Source: Pseudomonas sp. BSw22131
GTDB taxonomy: Bacteria; Pseudomonadota; Gammaproteobacteria; Pseudomonadales; Pseudomonadaceae
Direction of reading: 5' to 3'
DNA: 64,000 nt
NCBI RefSeq assembly: GCF_026810445.1
Contig: NZ_CP113949.1
Location: 2,294,001-2,358,000, forward strand
The translations under genes and the position numbers were made by a program. The notes beneath the pieces are model-generated. The model saw only the letters and a list, made by a program, of their open reading frames with translations, was not told the origin of the DNA and searched no databases. Positions 45,648-54,888 of this stretch are shown piece after piece. Position 1 is the first letter of the stretch. Every line of letters begins with the position of its first letter.

Positions 45648-46157
45648 TCATGGCCGCCCCGATAAATACTTCGCCAGCGACTCCACCCCCACCTCGGCGC
45701 TGGTGCTGCTCCCAGCCCACGTGCACGCGAGCATCAGATTGCGCGGCAGGTCGAAATCTTCGACCAGATAACCCTGTTGATCAAATCCACCGGCGTCATG
45801 GGGGATCATTTCGCGCAGCGTGCCGCCCGATTCGAAGTACGCCCACACCGGTTTGCCCAGCGCAACTGCCATGCCTACTTCAAAGGCCGTTCCAGAGTCG
45901 GGCTCCTGGCCGCGGAAAAAGTTGAGGTTGGCCAGGACGGCGTCGCAGCGCCTGATCATCGCGACGTTGGCCGTGCAGATCAGCGCAGCGGTGCCTTGTG
46001 GGTTGGAAGCAGGGGTTATTTCGTTATCAATAGGATAAAGGCCCTCGAGTCCATGGGCCTCACACAGCGCTTTCAGGTAACGGCCGTGCTCGATGGCGTC
46101 TGCTCGAAACACGTCGAAGCCGGCCAGATAAATGCGCGGTAACGGGGTGTGTGTCAT
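45648..46157 (-). CDS. Nucleoside 2-deoxyribosyltransferase family protein
   Basis: A 169-residue enzyme of the family that swaps the base on 2'-deoxyribonucleosides and relatives. The start IYLAGFDVFRADAIEHG and the catalytic-Glu stretch EPDSGTAFEVGMAVALGKPV near residue 90 are clear. It may salvage or clear damaged nucleosides. It is a single gene divergent from the FAN1-type nuclease. Confidence 0.88.
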   Translation of the reverse strand: MTHTPLPRIYLAGFDVFRADAIEHGRYLKALCEAHGLEGLYPIDNEITPASNPQGTAALICTANVAMIRRCDAVLANLNFFRGQEPDSGTAFEVGMAVALGKPVWAYFESGGTLREMIPHDAGGFDQQGYLVEDFDLPRNLMLACTWAGSSTSAEVGVESLAKYLSGRP

Positions 46158-46313
46158 GTCGAATTCTCAATGGGGTGGCGTGTACGGATTCTAACGCCGG
46201 ACGAACGCGCCGTTGATCGGTAGATGCGTCCGGCGCTGTAGGAAAGGGCTGGAATCTGTACGGATAACCAGTATCCTGACGCCTTTCCAGACAATCCCTT
46301 GTGTGCCGCGCCC

Positions 46314-47981
46314 GTGAGCAGTTCGCCCCTCGACAATCCGTTTTACTACCTTGAGAACTTCAAGCAGGTTCTCGAGTGGATCGCCCGACGTTACGACGAT
46401 TTGCTGGACGAGCATGAGCGTGCCTTCATCCGCCATTTTGCGCAGTTGCCACAGCCTTCGCAGGCGCTGCTGGTGCGTATGGTGATGCGCAAGGGCACAT
46501 TGTTCCGCGCCAGTAAGCTGGACTACCCCGAAATCGGCGATGTCCGCCTTGCGGTCCTGCCATTGCTGGAATGCGCCTGGGTCGATTCGCGACCTGCGCT
46601 GGACCTCAACGAGTTGTTCCAGCTGCTGCGCAAGGTCGAACTCACGACCTGCTTCAAGGACCACGGCGTCAGATCTAGCGAGAAGAAAGCGGATTTGCTG
46701 GAGCGCTTGCTGCCGCATTACCCCCATTCCCAGGCGCTGGAGCATTGGTTCACCGAATTCGACGAGGTGGTTTTCAGTCTGCAGGTCATGCCCGTCTGTG
46801 ACCGGGTCCGGCTGCTGTACTTCGGCAATCTCTATCAGGAGTGGTCGGAGTTCGTGCTCGCGGACCTGGGCATCTACCGCTATGAAAAGGTCGAGTTTTC
46901 GGCTGATTCGAGGGCGATCAACGAACGGATCGATATCGACGTCTGCATTGAGTTGCATGCGTGCCGCCAGGCGCTGGACGAAGGCCTGGCGCTTGAACAC
47001 CTGGCCCGGCGCGCACTGGACATCACGACGGGCAATGCCTGGTTGTCAATGCGACGTTCCAAGCTGTTGTTCCAGATCGGTCAGCAGGCCGAGCGCGAAC
47101 AGGATTGGCCGTTGGCGCTGAGCGTTTACGCGCGATCGAATTACCCTGGCGCACGCGTGCGCAGGATTCGGGTGCTTGAGCGCAGCGAGGACTATGTGTC
47201 CGCCATGGCGCTCTTGCAGGATGCGCAGGCCGCGCCGGAAAACGACGCCGAAACCCAGCACGTGTCGAGGGTTTATCCTCGTTTGCTGCGCAAGCTTGGG
47301 GGCCCGGTGACCAAGCGCAAGCCTGCACGGGCCGTGGAACGACTTGACCTGAGTGTGGCGCCGCGTGCGGATTCCAGCGTCGAGCGGATGATCCAGCAAC
47401 ATCTGACGCAAGAAGGCGGCGAGGTGCACTACGTCGAAAATGCGCTGATCAACTCACTGTTTGGCTTGCTCTGCTGGCCAGCGATCTTTGCGCCGCTGCC
47501 GGGAGCGTTCTTTCACCCGTTCCACAGCGGGCCCAGTGATCTTTACAGCCCGGACTTTTACCAGCGGCGTGCGCAGCAGTTCGATGAATGCCTGGCACTG
47601 CTGGAGAGTGATTGCTACAAAACGGTGATTCTGGAGCGGTTCGCGAGCAAGTTCGGCCTGCAATCGCCGTTCGTGTTCTGGGGCGCCTTGACCCCCGAGT
47701 TGCTGGAGCAAGCGCTGGGTTGCCTGCCGGCAGCGCATTTGCGGCACTGGTTTCTCCGGCTGTTGCAGGACATCAAGGCCAACCGCACGGGTATGCCTGA
47801 TTTGATTCAGTTCTACCCGCAGCAGCGGCGTTATCGAATGATAGAAGTCAAAGGACCGGGTGACCGCTTGCAGGACAACCAGCTGCGCTGGCTGGACTTT
47901 TGCGCCGAGCATGGCATGCCGGTGGTGGTCTGTTATGTGCAGTGGGCACCTGAGGACGTTCATTCCGTCCTCAGGGTTTGA
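46314..47981 (+). CDS. FAN1-type structure-specific nuclease (VRR-NUC)
   Basis: A 555-residue homologue of bacterial FAN1, which cuts DNA flaps and helps to repair interstrand crosslinks. The start FYYLENFKQVLEWIARRYDD and a SAP-like/winged helix part (CFKDHGVRSSEKKADLLERL) lead to a TPR-like middle and the carboxyl VRR-NUC domain: GMPDLIQFYP, MIEVKGPGDRLQDNQLRWLD (the PD...ExK catalytic set, here Asp/Glu/Lys). The start is uncertain: GTG at 46314 or TTG at 46299, neither with a clear ribosome site. The end overlaps the convergent helicase gene by 11 bases. Confidence 0.9.
   Translation: MSSSPLDNPFYYLENFKQVLEWIARRYDDLLDEHERAFIRHFAQLPQPSQALLVRMVMRKGTLFRASKLDYPEIGDVRLAVLPLLECAWVDSRPALDLNELFQLLRKVELTTCFKDHGVRSSEKKADLLERLLPHYPHSQALEHWFTEFDEVVFSLQVMPVCDRVRLLYFGNLYQEWSEFVLADLGIYRYEKVEFSADSRAINERIDIDVCIELHACRQALDEGLALEHLARRALDITTGNAWLSMRRSKLLFQIGQQAEREQDWPLALSVYARSNYPGARVRRIRVLERSEDYVSAMALLQDAQAAPENDAETQHVSRVYPRLLRKLGGPVTKRKPARAVERLDLSVAPRADSSVERMIQQHLTQEGGEVHYVENALINSLFGLLCWPAIFAPLPGAFFHPFHSGPSDLYSPDFYQRRAQQFDECLALLESDCYKTVILERFASKFGLQSPFVFWGALTPELLEQALGCLPAAHLRHWFLRLLQDIKANRTGMPDLIQFYPQQRRYRMIEVKGPGDRLQDNQLRWLDFCAEHGMPVVVCYVQWAPEDVHSVLRV
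47949..47975 (+). terminator. Hairpin inside the last codons of the FAN1-type gene
   Basis: CCTGAGGACG and CGTCCTCAGG form a 10-bp stem with a seven-base loop; GTTTGACCTTTTT follows. It ends the nuclease transcript while still inside its coding region and covers the stop codon of the helicase on the other strand. Confidence 0.65.
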
Positions 47982-50673
47982 CCTTTTTGGGCACCTGCGG
48001 CAGCGGCGCGAACAGCGCTTCGATGTCGTCATCCCTGAGTTTCCAGTCACCGGCCACCCGGCCGTCCAGCACGCCTGCGGCCAGCGCTGACTTCTCCTGC
48101 TGCAAGTGCTGAATTTTCTCCTCCACGGTGCCTCTCGCGATCATTTTGTAGACGAACACCGGCTTTTCCTGGCCGATTCGATACGCGCGGTCGGTGGCCT
48201 GGTTTTCTGCGGCGGGGTTCCACCACGGGTCGTAGTGAATCACCGTGTCGGCGGCGGTCAGGTTCAGCCCCGTGCCACCGGCCTTGAGGCTGATCAGGAA
48301 AATCGACTGCTTGCCGCTCTGGAAATCCTGCACGGGCGTGCGGCGATCCTTGGTGGCGCCGGTCAGCAGCGCATAGCCGATGTCGCGTTGCTCCAGCTCC
48401 GCCTGGATCAGGCTGAGCATCGAGGTGAATTGCGAGAACAGTAGAATCTTGCGGCCTTCCGCGAGCAGCTCCTCGACCATTTCCATCAGGCTTTGCAGCT
48501 TGGCGGAGCTGCCAAAACGGCCCGTGGTGGGCAAGCTTTTCACCAGACGCAGGTCGCAACACACCTGACGCAGCTTGAGCAGCGCTTCGAGAATGATGAT
48601 CTGGCTGCGCGCCACGCCCTTGCGGCTGATCTCGTCGCGGACCTTCTTGTCCATCGCCAGACGAATGGTTTCGTAAACGTCACGTTGAGCGTCGTTGAGT
48701 TCGACCCAATGCACGATCTCCGTTTTGGGCGGCAACTCGGTCGCCACTTGCTCCTTGGTACGGCGCAACAGGAACGGTTTGATTCGCGCATTCAGGTGCT
48801 GCAGCCGATCCTCGTTGCCGAGTTTCTCGATGGGCGTGCGGTAATTGGAGTTGAATTCCTTGCTGTCGCCCAGCCAGCCCGGCATCAGAAAGTGGAATAG
48901 GGACCACAGTTCGCCCAGGTGATTTTCCAGCGGCGTGCCGCTCAGGCACAGCCGTTGGCGTGCGGTCAACGCGCGCGCTGCTTCGGCCGCCTTGCTCTTG
49001 GGGTTCTTGATGTATTGGGCTTCGTCGAGGATCAGCACGTGAAACAACTGCTTGCTGAGCAGGACTGCATCGCGCGGCAGCAGGGCGTAGGTGGTGAGGA
49101 TCAGGTCGTAATCCTGCAGACTCTCGTAGTCCTGATGGCGATTGGCGCCATACAGGGCAAGCACCTTGAGCTGTGGCGTGAAGTGTTTTGCTTCATCGAC
49201 CCAGTTCGGAATGAGGCTGGTCGGCATCACCGCCAAGGCGGGGCGGTCAAGGCGACCCGCCTGTTTTTCTACCAGCAAATGCGTCAGGGTTTGCAGGGTT
49301 TTGCCCAGGCCCATGTCATCCGCCAGCACGCCGCCCACTTCCAGTTCACGCAGCGCCTGCATCCAGTTCAAGCCTTCGAGCTGGTAGGGGCGCAACTTGG
49401 CGTTGAGGCCCTTGGGCAGCTTGACCTTGCTGTTTTTGAGGTTGGTCAGACGGTCGGCGAACTGACGCAGGCGATCGCCGCCTTCCCACACCAGCGGCAT
49501 CTCTTCCAGGTGCGTGAGGCGGGTTGCGTCGGCGGTGTTCAGACGAATAGTGTCGTTGCCGTCCTCGCGCCAGTAGAAGTCGCCCAGGGTCGCCAGCACG
49601 GTTTTCAGCCGGCCGTAGGGCAGGGCAACGTGTATGGGTACACCGCCGCGCTGCGTGAAATGGTTGAGTTGCACCAGCAGTTGTTCGTCATCCCGACGGT
49701 TGGCAATGCCGTCGACGGTCATCAGCTCGGGATGGCTGCGCAGCAAGTTGATCAGGATTGGCAAGAGGCTGAGGCGTTCGCCGTTGACGATGATACCCAG
49801 CTCCAGGTCGAACCAGTCGCGCTCGGCTTCTTCGTCGACCACCGCATACCATTCATCCACCGGCGTAACGTCGAAACCAAAGTCGTCGGCCATCTCCACG
49901 TTCCATTGGAGGTCGCGCAATACCGGCAACTCGTCGAGTATGAAATGCAGCCAGGCCTTGTCGTTGGGCAGCTCGAACATTTCGCCCGCACTGTCGGGCA
50001 GCGCTTTGCTCTGGCGCGTGGCAATACGAAAACCAAGGTCGAGCAACTGTCGCCGAAACAGGGTTTCCAGCTCGGTGTCGCGCTTTATGCGCAGGGTTTC
50101 GTCGCTCAGATGACGCACGATATCGGTGGATCTGCCCGCGGGCACCGTCCCCGAGGTGTAGACATCGCCGTAGCCAAACGCCAAGGCGGCGCGGTGCTGA
50201 ATGTGCCGCTGCATTTTGCCGTTGCGTGGCTCGTAGGCACTGAACTCGAAACTGGCCAGAGTCAGCCGGGGCGCGGGTTGCAGATTATCGATCAGCCGCT
50301 CCGCCACCGCTGGCTTGTCGTCGGCTTTGACCGCCGCCGGTGCCTGTTTGTCGAGGGCATCGAGCACGCCCGGCAGGGTGTCCGGCGCCTGGAGGAAAAA
50401 CAGCGCCGCTGCACAGTGTTTGCAGTTGGTTCTGACAGGACAGGTGCATTTGGCGACGACGAAATTGCGCGTGCGGGCCGGGTCCTTGAATTGCAGGGTC
50501 TGGGTGTAAATTTCCAGGCTCGAACCCCGGCACACCGTGCGTACAAGATCGGGACTGAGGTGCTGCAGCATGACGCGTTTTTCCCGGGCGTATTTAAGCC
50601 CGCGCTCGACACTCTGCGCTTTGAATAACGGCTCCCATGGCGTGGCCAGGGCTTTTTCGAGGAGGGATGACAC
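47971..50673 (-). CDS. SNF2-family helicase-like ATPase with SWIM zinc finger
   Basis: A 900-residue protein. A SWIM zinc finger (AKCTCPVRTNCKHCAAALFF) lies in the first 130 residues. The SNF2 motor follows: GVLADDMGLGKTLQTLTHLL (Walker A), HVLILDEAQYIKNPKSK (DEAQ box), LSGTPLENHLGELWSLFHFL, KILLFSQFTSMLSLI and ATDRAYRIGQEKPVFV (motif VI). Such ATPases remodel nucleic-acid-protein complexes; the partner is unknown. The start GTG at 50673 gives MSSLLEKAL, while a TTG nine codons upstream is possible. The gene is convergent with the FAN1-type nuclease. Confidence 0.9.
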   Translation of the reverse strand: MSSLLEKALATPWEPLFKAQSVERGLKYAREKRVMLQHLSPDLVRTVCRGSSLEIYTQTLQFKDPARTRNFVVAKCTCPVRTNCKHCAAALFFLQAPDTLPGVLDALDKQAPAAVKADDKPAVAERLIDNLQPAPRLTLASFEFSAYEPRNGKMQRHIQHRAALAFGYGDVYTSGTVPAGRSTDIVRHLSDETLRIKRDTELETLFRRQLLDLGFRIATRQSKALPDSAGEMFELPNDKAWLHFILDELPVLRDLQWNVEMADDFGFDVTPVDEWYAVVDEEAERDWFDLELGIIVNGERLSLLPILINLLRSHPELMTVDGIANRRDDEQLLVQLNHFTQRGGVPIHVALPYGRLKTVLATLGDFYWREDGNDTIRLNTADATRLTHLEEMPLVWEGGDRLRQFADRLTNLKNSKVKLPKGLNAKLRPYQLEGLNWMQALRELEVGGVLADDMGLGKTLQTLTHLLVEKQAGRLDRPALAVMPTSLIPNWVDEAKHFTPQLKVLALYGANRHQDYESLQDYDLILTTYALLPRDAVLLSKQLFHVLILDEAQYIKNPKSKAAEAARALTARQRLCLSGTPLENHLGELWSLFHFLMPGWLGDSKEFNSNYRTPIEKLGNEDRLQHLNARIKPFLLRRTKEQVATELPPKTEIVHWVELNDAQRDVYETIRLAMDKKVRDEISRKGVARSQIIILEALLKLRQVCCDLRLVKSLPTTGRFGSSAKLQSLMEMVEELLAEGRKILLFSQFTSMLSLIQAELEQRDIGYALLTGATKDRRTPVQDFQSGKQSIFLISLKAGGTGLNLTAADTVIHYDPWWNPAAENQATDRAYRIGQEKPVFVYKMIARGTVEEKIQHLQQEKSALAAGVLDGRVAGDWKLRDDDIEALFAPLPQVPKKVKP

Positions 50674-50703
50674 AGTTCGGGGTAGCCTTGTGCAACGCAA
50701 TGC

Positions 50704-51228
50704 TTAAAGAGAAGACACCTTGATCAGCATGGCCAGACTGCCGTTGTCCATGTAGGTCAATTCACCATTTTTTACCCGGGTCGACTGTCGCATGCGCTCG
50801 CTGGTGATCAGTACGCCATGGGCATCGAGTTGGTTGACCCAGAAATTGGCGTCGATGTCGGTGAAGCGTGCCAGCGCCAGGCTGACCGTGCCTTCAATCG
50901 GGAAATGGCCAAACTGCTCCTGTCCGCTGCTCAGCGCGACCTTGTTCGGCGCCGCACTGAGATCCTGTTGCCAGGCTTTGTGCAGGAGCACTTTGTAGAT
51001 GCCGCTGGCGTCCAGTTTGCTGGCCAACCCGTCCAGAGATGTCGAGCGCTGGTCTTCGGCGACCAGCCGGCGTGCGCCTTCGGCCCAGTTCTCCGGGGAG
51101 GGCTGGTTAGTGGCCGCAGGTTGATCGATCTGTCGAAACAGAATGACCTCAACCCCGAAGGTGCCATCGGCAAAAGCTGCCGGTGCAAACAGCATCAGCA
51201 GCAGGGTCAGCGAGCGAAACAAACGCAT
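50704..51228 (-). CDS. csiV: CsiV family exported protein
   Basis: A 174-residue protein with a signal peptide (LFRSLTLLLMLFAPAAFA, cut near residue 20) and the family stretch FGVEVILFRQIDQ followed by the partner repeat LALARFTDIDANFWVNQLDA. In V. cholerae-type CsiV work the protein binds peptidoglycan; in Pseudomonas it is the neighbour of mfd, as here (ten bases). The function in Pseudomonas is not established. Confidence 0.85.
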   Translation of the reverse strand: MRLFRSLTLLLMLFAPAAFADGTFGVEVILFRQIDQPAATNQPSPENWAEGARRLVAEDQRSTSLDGLASKLDASGIYKVLLHKAWQQDLSAAPNKVALSSGQEQFGHFPIEGTVSLALARFTDIDANFWVNQLDAHGVLITSERMRQSTRVKNGELTYMDNGSLAMLIKVSSL

Positions 51229-51238
51229 GATGCATCCT

Positions 51239-54200
51239 TCAAGCAGATTTCGGAGTCAGACGTTCAAACAGCGCTTCAAGGATATTGAAGCGCTCGTCAG
51301 GCCGTTCCATGGGCACCGAGAATTTGAACATTGTGGCGCCTTCGAATTTGTAACGGTTTGGCTGGCTCTGGATCAGCTTGATCAGCGTCAGCGGATCGAC
51401 AGGTGTATCGGAGCCGAACTCGATGCGCCCGCCTTGAGGCCCGGCATCGACCTTTTTAATGCCCAGTTGCTCGGCCTTGAGTTTGAGCAAGGTCAGGCGC
51501 ACCAGATTTTTGGTGGGTTCGGGCAACAGGCCGAAACGGTCGATCATCTCGACTTGCAGGTCTTTCAGGCCTTCTTCGTCGGCGGCGTTGGCGATGCGTT
51601 TGTAGAGGATCAGCCGGGTGTGCACGTCCGGCAGGTAAGCCTCGGGGATCAATGCCGGCAGACGCAGGTTGATTTCCGGCCCGCCGCCCAGCGGTTGATC
51701 CAGATTCGGCTGCTCACCCTTGCGAATGGCTTTGACCGCGCGCTCGAGCATTTCCATATACAGGGTAAAACCGACTGCCTGAATCTGCCCGCTCTGACCG
51801 TCGCCCAGTAGCTCGCCGGCACCACGGATTTCAAGGTCGTTGGTGGCCAGTACAAAGCCTGCGCCCAGGTCCTGGGTATTGGCGATGGCCTCCAGACGCT
51901 TTTGCGCATCCGGGGTAATTTGTTTGCGCGGCGGCGTCAGCAGGTAGGCGTAGGCCTGGTGGTGACTGCGTCCGACACGCCCGCGCAGTTGATGCAGTTG
52001 AGCGAGGCCGAATTTGTCGGCACGCTCGATGATGATGGTGTTGGCGCTTGGCACGTCAATGCCGGTTTCGATGATGGTCGAGGCGATCAGCACGTTGAAC
52101 CGCTTGTGGTAGAAGTCGCTCATCACCTGTTCGAGATCACGTTCGTGCATCTGGCCGTGACCAATGCCAATACGGGCTTCGGGGACCAGTTCAGCGAGGT
52201 CGGCCGCGCATTTCTCGATCGTCTTGACGTCGTTGTGCAGGTAATACACCTGCCCGCCACGCAGCAATTCACGCAGCAGTGCTTCCTTGACCGTGGGTTT
52301 GTTCTGCTCCATGACGAAAGTGCGCACCGACAGACGACGCGCGGGCGGCGTGGCGATGATCGACAAGTCTCGCATTCCGGCGACGGCCATGTTCAGCGTG
52401 CGCGGAATAGGCGTGGCGGTCAGGGTCAGGATGTCGACTTCGCTGCGCAGCGCCTTTAGCTGTTCTTTCTGACGCACCCCGAAGCGATGCTCTTCGTCGA
52501 TGATCACCAGGCCCAGGTTTTTGATCTTTACATCATCCTGCAGCAGCTTGTGTGTGCCGATGACGATGTCGATCTTGCCCTCGGCCAGATCGGCCACGGC
52601 GGCGTTGATTTCTTTGGCGGATTTGAACCGGCTCATGACTTCGACCGTCACTGGCCAGTCTGCGAAGCGGTCGCGGAAGCTGTTGTAGTGCTGCTGGGCG
52701 AGCAGGGTGGTTGGCACCAGAATCGCTACCTGACGCCCGCCGTGCACGGCAATGAAGGCCGCGCGCATCGCCACTTCGGTCTTGCCGAAGCCCACGTCGC
52801 CGCAGACCAGCCGGTCCATCGGCTTGGGCGCGAGCATGTCGGCCCTAACGGCATCAATGGTGGTTTGCTGATCGGGAGTTTCTTCGAACGGGAAGCCCGC
52901 GCTGAACGTGTCGTAATCGAGCTTCGGATCGGCGAACGCGTAGCCTTCGCGCGCCGCGCGACGGGCGTAGATGTCGAGCAGTTCGGCGGCGACGTCTCGC
53001 ACCTGTTCGGCGGCCTTGCGCTTGGCTTTCTGCCAGGTTTCAGAGCCCAGGCGGTGCAACGGCGCGAGGGCATCGTCGCTGCCGGTATAGCGTGCGATCA
53101 GGTGCAGGTTGGCAACCGGCACATACAGCTTGGCTTCTTCTGCATAAAGCAGCATCAGGAATTCGGCGACCTGATTCTCGACTTCCAGCGTCGCCAGCCC
53201 CAGGTAACGGCCGACGCCATGGTCGATGTGCACCACTGGCGCGCCTTCGCGCAGCTCGGTCAGGTTTTTGATGACCGCATCGGCGCTGTGGCCGTCGGCG
53301 CGTTTCTCGCGGCGCCGGCGCTGCATGACCCGTTGGCCGAACAGCGGGCTTTCGGCGATCAGCGCCAGGGCCGGGTTTTCTAGCAACAGGCCCTCGTCCA
53401 GCGGCGCGATGGTGATACTCAGGCGCTCTTTGCTGTCGACGAAGTCTTGCCAGCTGTCCACGGTTTTCGGGCGCAGCTTGAGGCGTTCAAGGAGTTCGAG
53501 CAGCACTTCGCGGCGGCCGGCGGACTCTGCGGTAAACAGCACGCGCCCCGCGAACTCATCGAGGAAAGCGGCCAGGGCACCCAGCGGTTGAGGTGCTTTT
53601 GCGTCAATTGCCAGGTTAGGCAGCGTGGCGGCCGGGAAGCGGTCACGGCCGGCGCCGGTGTCGATATCGTCCTGGCTGACCACCACGCGCGGCCAGGTTC
53701 TCAGGCGGGCAAAGCAATCTTCGACCGGCAAAAACAGTTCCGCAGGCGGGAGCAACGGACGTTCCGGATCGTGGCGACGCTCTTCGTAACGGTTGCGAAC
53801 GTCGTTCCAGAAGGTGTCTGCCGCCTGCTCGATGCCGGGCATGGAGAACACTTGGGTGTCCTGCGGCAGGTAGTCGAAAAGGGTCGAGGTTTCTTCAAAG
53901 AACAGCGGCAGGTAGTACTCGATACCGGCGGGGGTAATCCCGCTGCTCAAGTCCTGAAAGATGGTGTTTCGGCGGAAGTCGACGTCGAAGCGTTCACGAA
54001 AGCGCGCCTTGAAACCGGTAACGGCTTCTTTTTGAAGCGGGAACTCCTTGGCCGGCAACAGGCGCACGGAGTCTACTTTCTCGATGGAGCGCTGGGTTTC
54101 CGGCTCGAAGGTGCGCAGGGTTTCGATTTCGTCGTCGAACAGGTCGATCCTGTAGGGCAGTTTGCTGCCCATCGGGAACAGGTCGATCAACGCGCCGCGT

Positions 54201-54691
54201 ACCGTGAACTCGCCGTGCTCGTACACCGTGTCGACGTAACGGTAGCCGGTGGCTTCGAGACGACTGCGCATGAGTTCCAGGTCGAGTTTCTGCCCTACGT
54301 CCAGCACCAGGCTGCTGCCCAGCAGGAACTGGGTAGGGGCAAGGCGGTGCAGGGCGGTGGTGATCGGTACAACCAGCACGCCATGGACCAGCTCCGGCAG
54401 CCGGTACAGGCTGGCAATGCGCTGGGAGATGATGTCCTGATGCGGCGAGAACAGGTCGTAAGGCAGGGTTTCCCAATCCGGGAAGTGCAGCACCGGCAGG
54501 TCGGGCGCGAAAAATTTCAGCTCTTGCTCCAGCCGCTCGGCACTTTGGCTGTCGGCGGTCAGCAGCAGGGTGAAACGTTTCGCCGCGCTGGCGGCCTCGG
54601 CAATCGCCAGGCTCTGAGCGGCACCGGGCAGATTTCCCCAGTGGGTTTTGCCTGCGGCAGCAGGAAGTTTCGGTAGGCGCAGGACGGGCAC
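51239..54691 (-). CDS. mfd: Transcription-repair coupling factor Mfd
   Basis: A 1150-residue translocase that frees RNA polymerase stalled at lesions and recruits UvrA. The amino UvrB-like modules (FAPDLPVLHFPDWETLPYDL) lead to the polymerase-interacting domain (VHIDHGVGRYLGLATLEVEN), then the RecG-like motor: VCGDVGFGKTEVAMRAAF (Walker A), LVIIDEEHRFGVRQKE (DEEH box), LTATPIPRTLNMAVAG and IETGIDVPSANTIII. The length fits Pseudomonas Mfd. It forms a pair with csiV and is divergent from gapdh. Confidence 0.97.
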   Translation of the reverse strand: MPVLRLPKLPAAAGKTHWGNLPGAAQSLAIAEAASAAKRFTLLLTADSQSAERLEQELKFFAPDLPVLHFPDWETLPYDLFSPHQDIISQRIASLYRLPELVHGVLVVPITTALHRLAPTQFLLGSSLVLDVGQKLDLELMRSRLEATGYRYVDTVYEHGEFTVRGALIDLFPMGSKLPYRIDLFDDEIETLRTFEPETQRSIEKVDSVRLLPAKEFPLQKEAVTGFKARFRERFDVDFRRNTIFQDLSSGITPAGIEYYLPLFFEETSTLFDYLPQDTQVFSMPGIEQAADTFWNDVRNRYEERRHDPERPLLPPAELFLPVEDCFARLRTWPRVVVSQDDIDTGAGRDRFPAATLPNLAIDAKAPQPLGALAAFLDEFAGRVLFTAESAGRREVLLELLERLKLRPKTVDSWQDFVDSKERLSITIAPLDEGLLLENPALALIAESPLFGQRVMQRRRREKRADGHSADAVIKNLTELREGAPVVHIDHGVGRYLGLATLEVENQVAEFLMLLYAEEAKLYVPVANLHLIARYTGSDDALAPLHRLGSETWQKAKRKAAEQVRDVAAELLDIYARRAAREGYAFADPKLDYDTFSAGFPFEETPDQQTTIDAVRADMLAPKPMDRLVCGDVGFGKTEVAMRAAFIAVHGGRQVAILVPTTLLAQQHYNSFRDRFADWPVTVEVMSRFKSAKEINAAVADLAEGKIDIVIGTHKLLQDDVKIKNLGLVIIDEEHRFGVRQKEQLKALRSEVDILTLTATPIPRTLNMAVAGMRDLSIIATPPARRLSVRTFVMEQNKPTVKEALLRELLRGGQVYYLHNDVKTIEKCAADLAELVPEARIGIGHGQMHERDLEQVMSDFYHKRFNVLIASTIIETGIDVPSANTIIIERADKFGLAQLHQLRGRVGRSHHQAYAYLLTPPRKQITPDAQKRLEAIANTQDLGAGFVLATNDLEIRGAGELLGDGQSGQIQAVGFTLYMEMLERAVKAIRKGEQPNLDQPLGGGPEINLRLPALIPEAYLPDVHTRLILYKRIANAADEEGLKDLQVEMIDRFGLLPEPTKNLVRLTLLKLKAEQLGIKKVDAGPQGGRIEFGSDTPVDPLTLIKLIQSQPNRYKFEGATMFKFSVPMERPDERFNILEALFERLTPKSA

Positions 54692-54888
54692 GGAAGATAA
54701 AGCTCCAGGCGTTGCGGCAGGGGCGGGGATTGTAACTAAAGAAGGAATCGGCTGTCAGTTTTACGACCGCAAAATTGTACCCGGTATTTATGTAGTGCTC
54801 TGCGAGCTGACAGCCGCGCATTGCTCATAAACAAAGGCGCGGTCATAATGTAGCCCCTTTTTTCAGCCCCTACATGTGGAAGGTTCCC

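Noticed and set aside
48919..50628. Plus-strand open frame of 569 codons over the SNF2 gene
   Set aside because: It is an antisense shadow caused by high GC at third positions; the helicase motifs on the other strand are clear.
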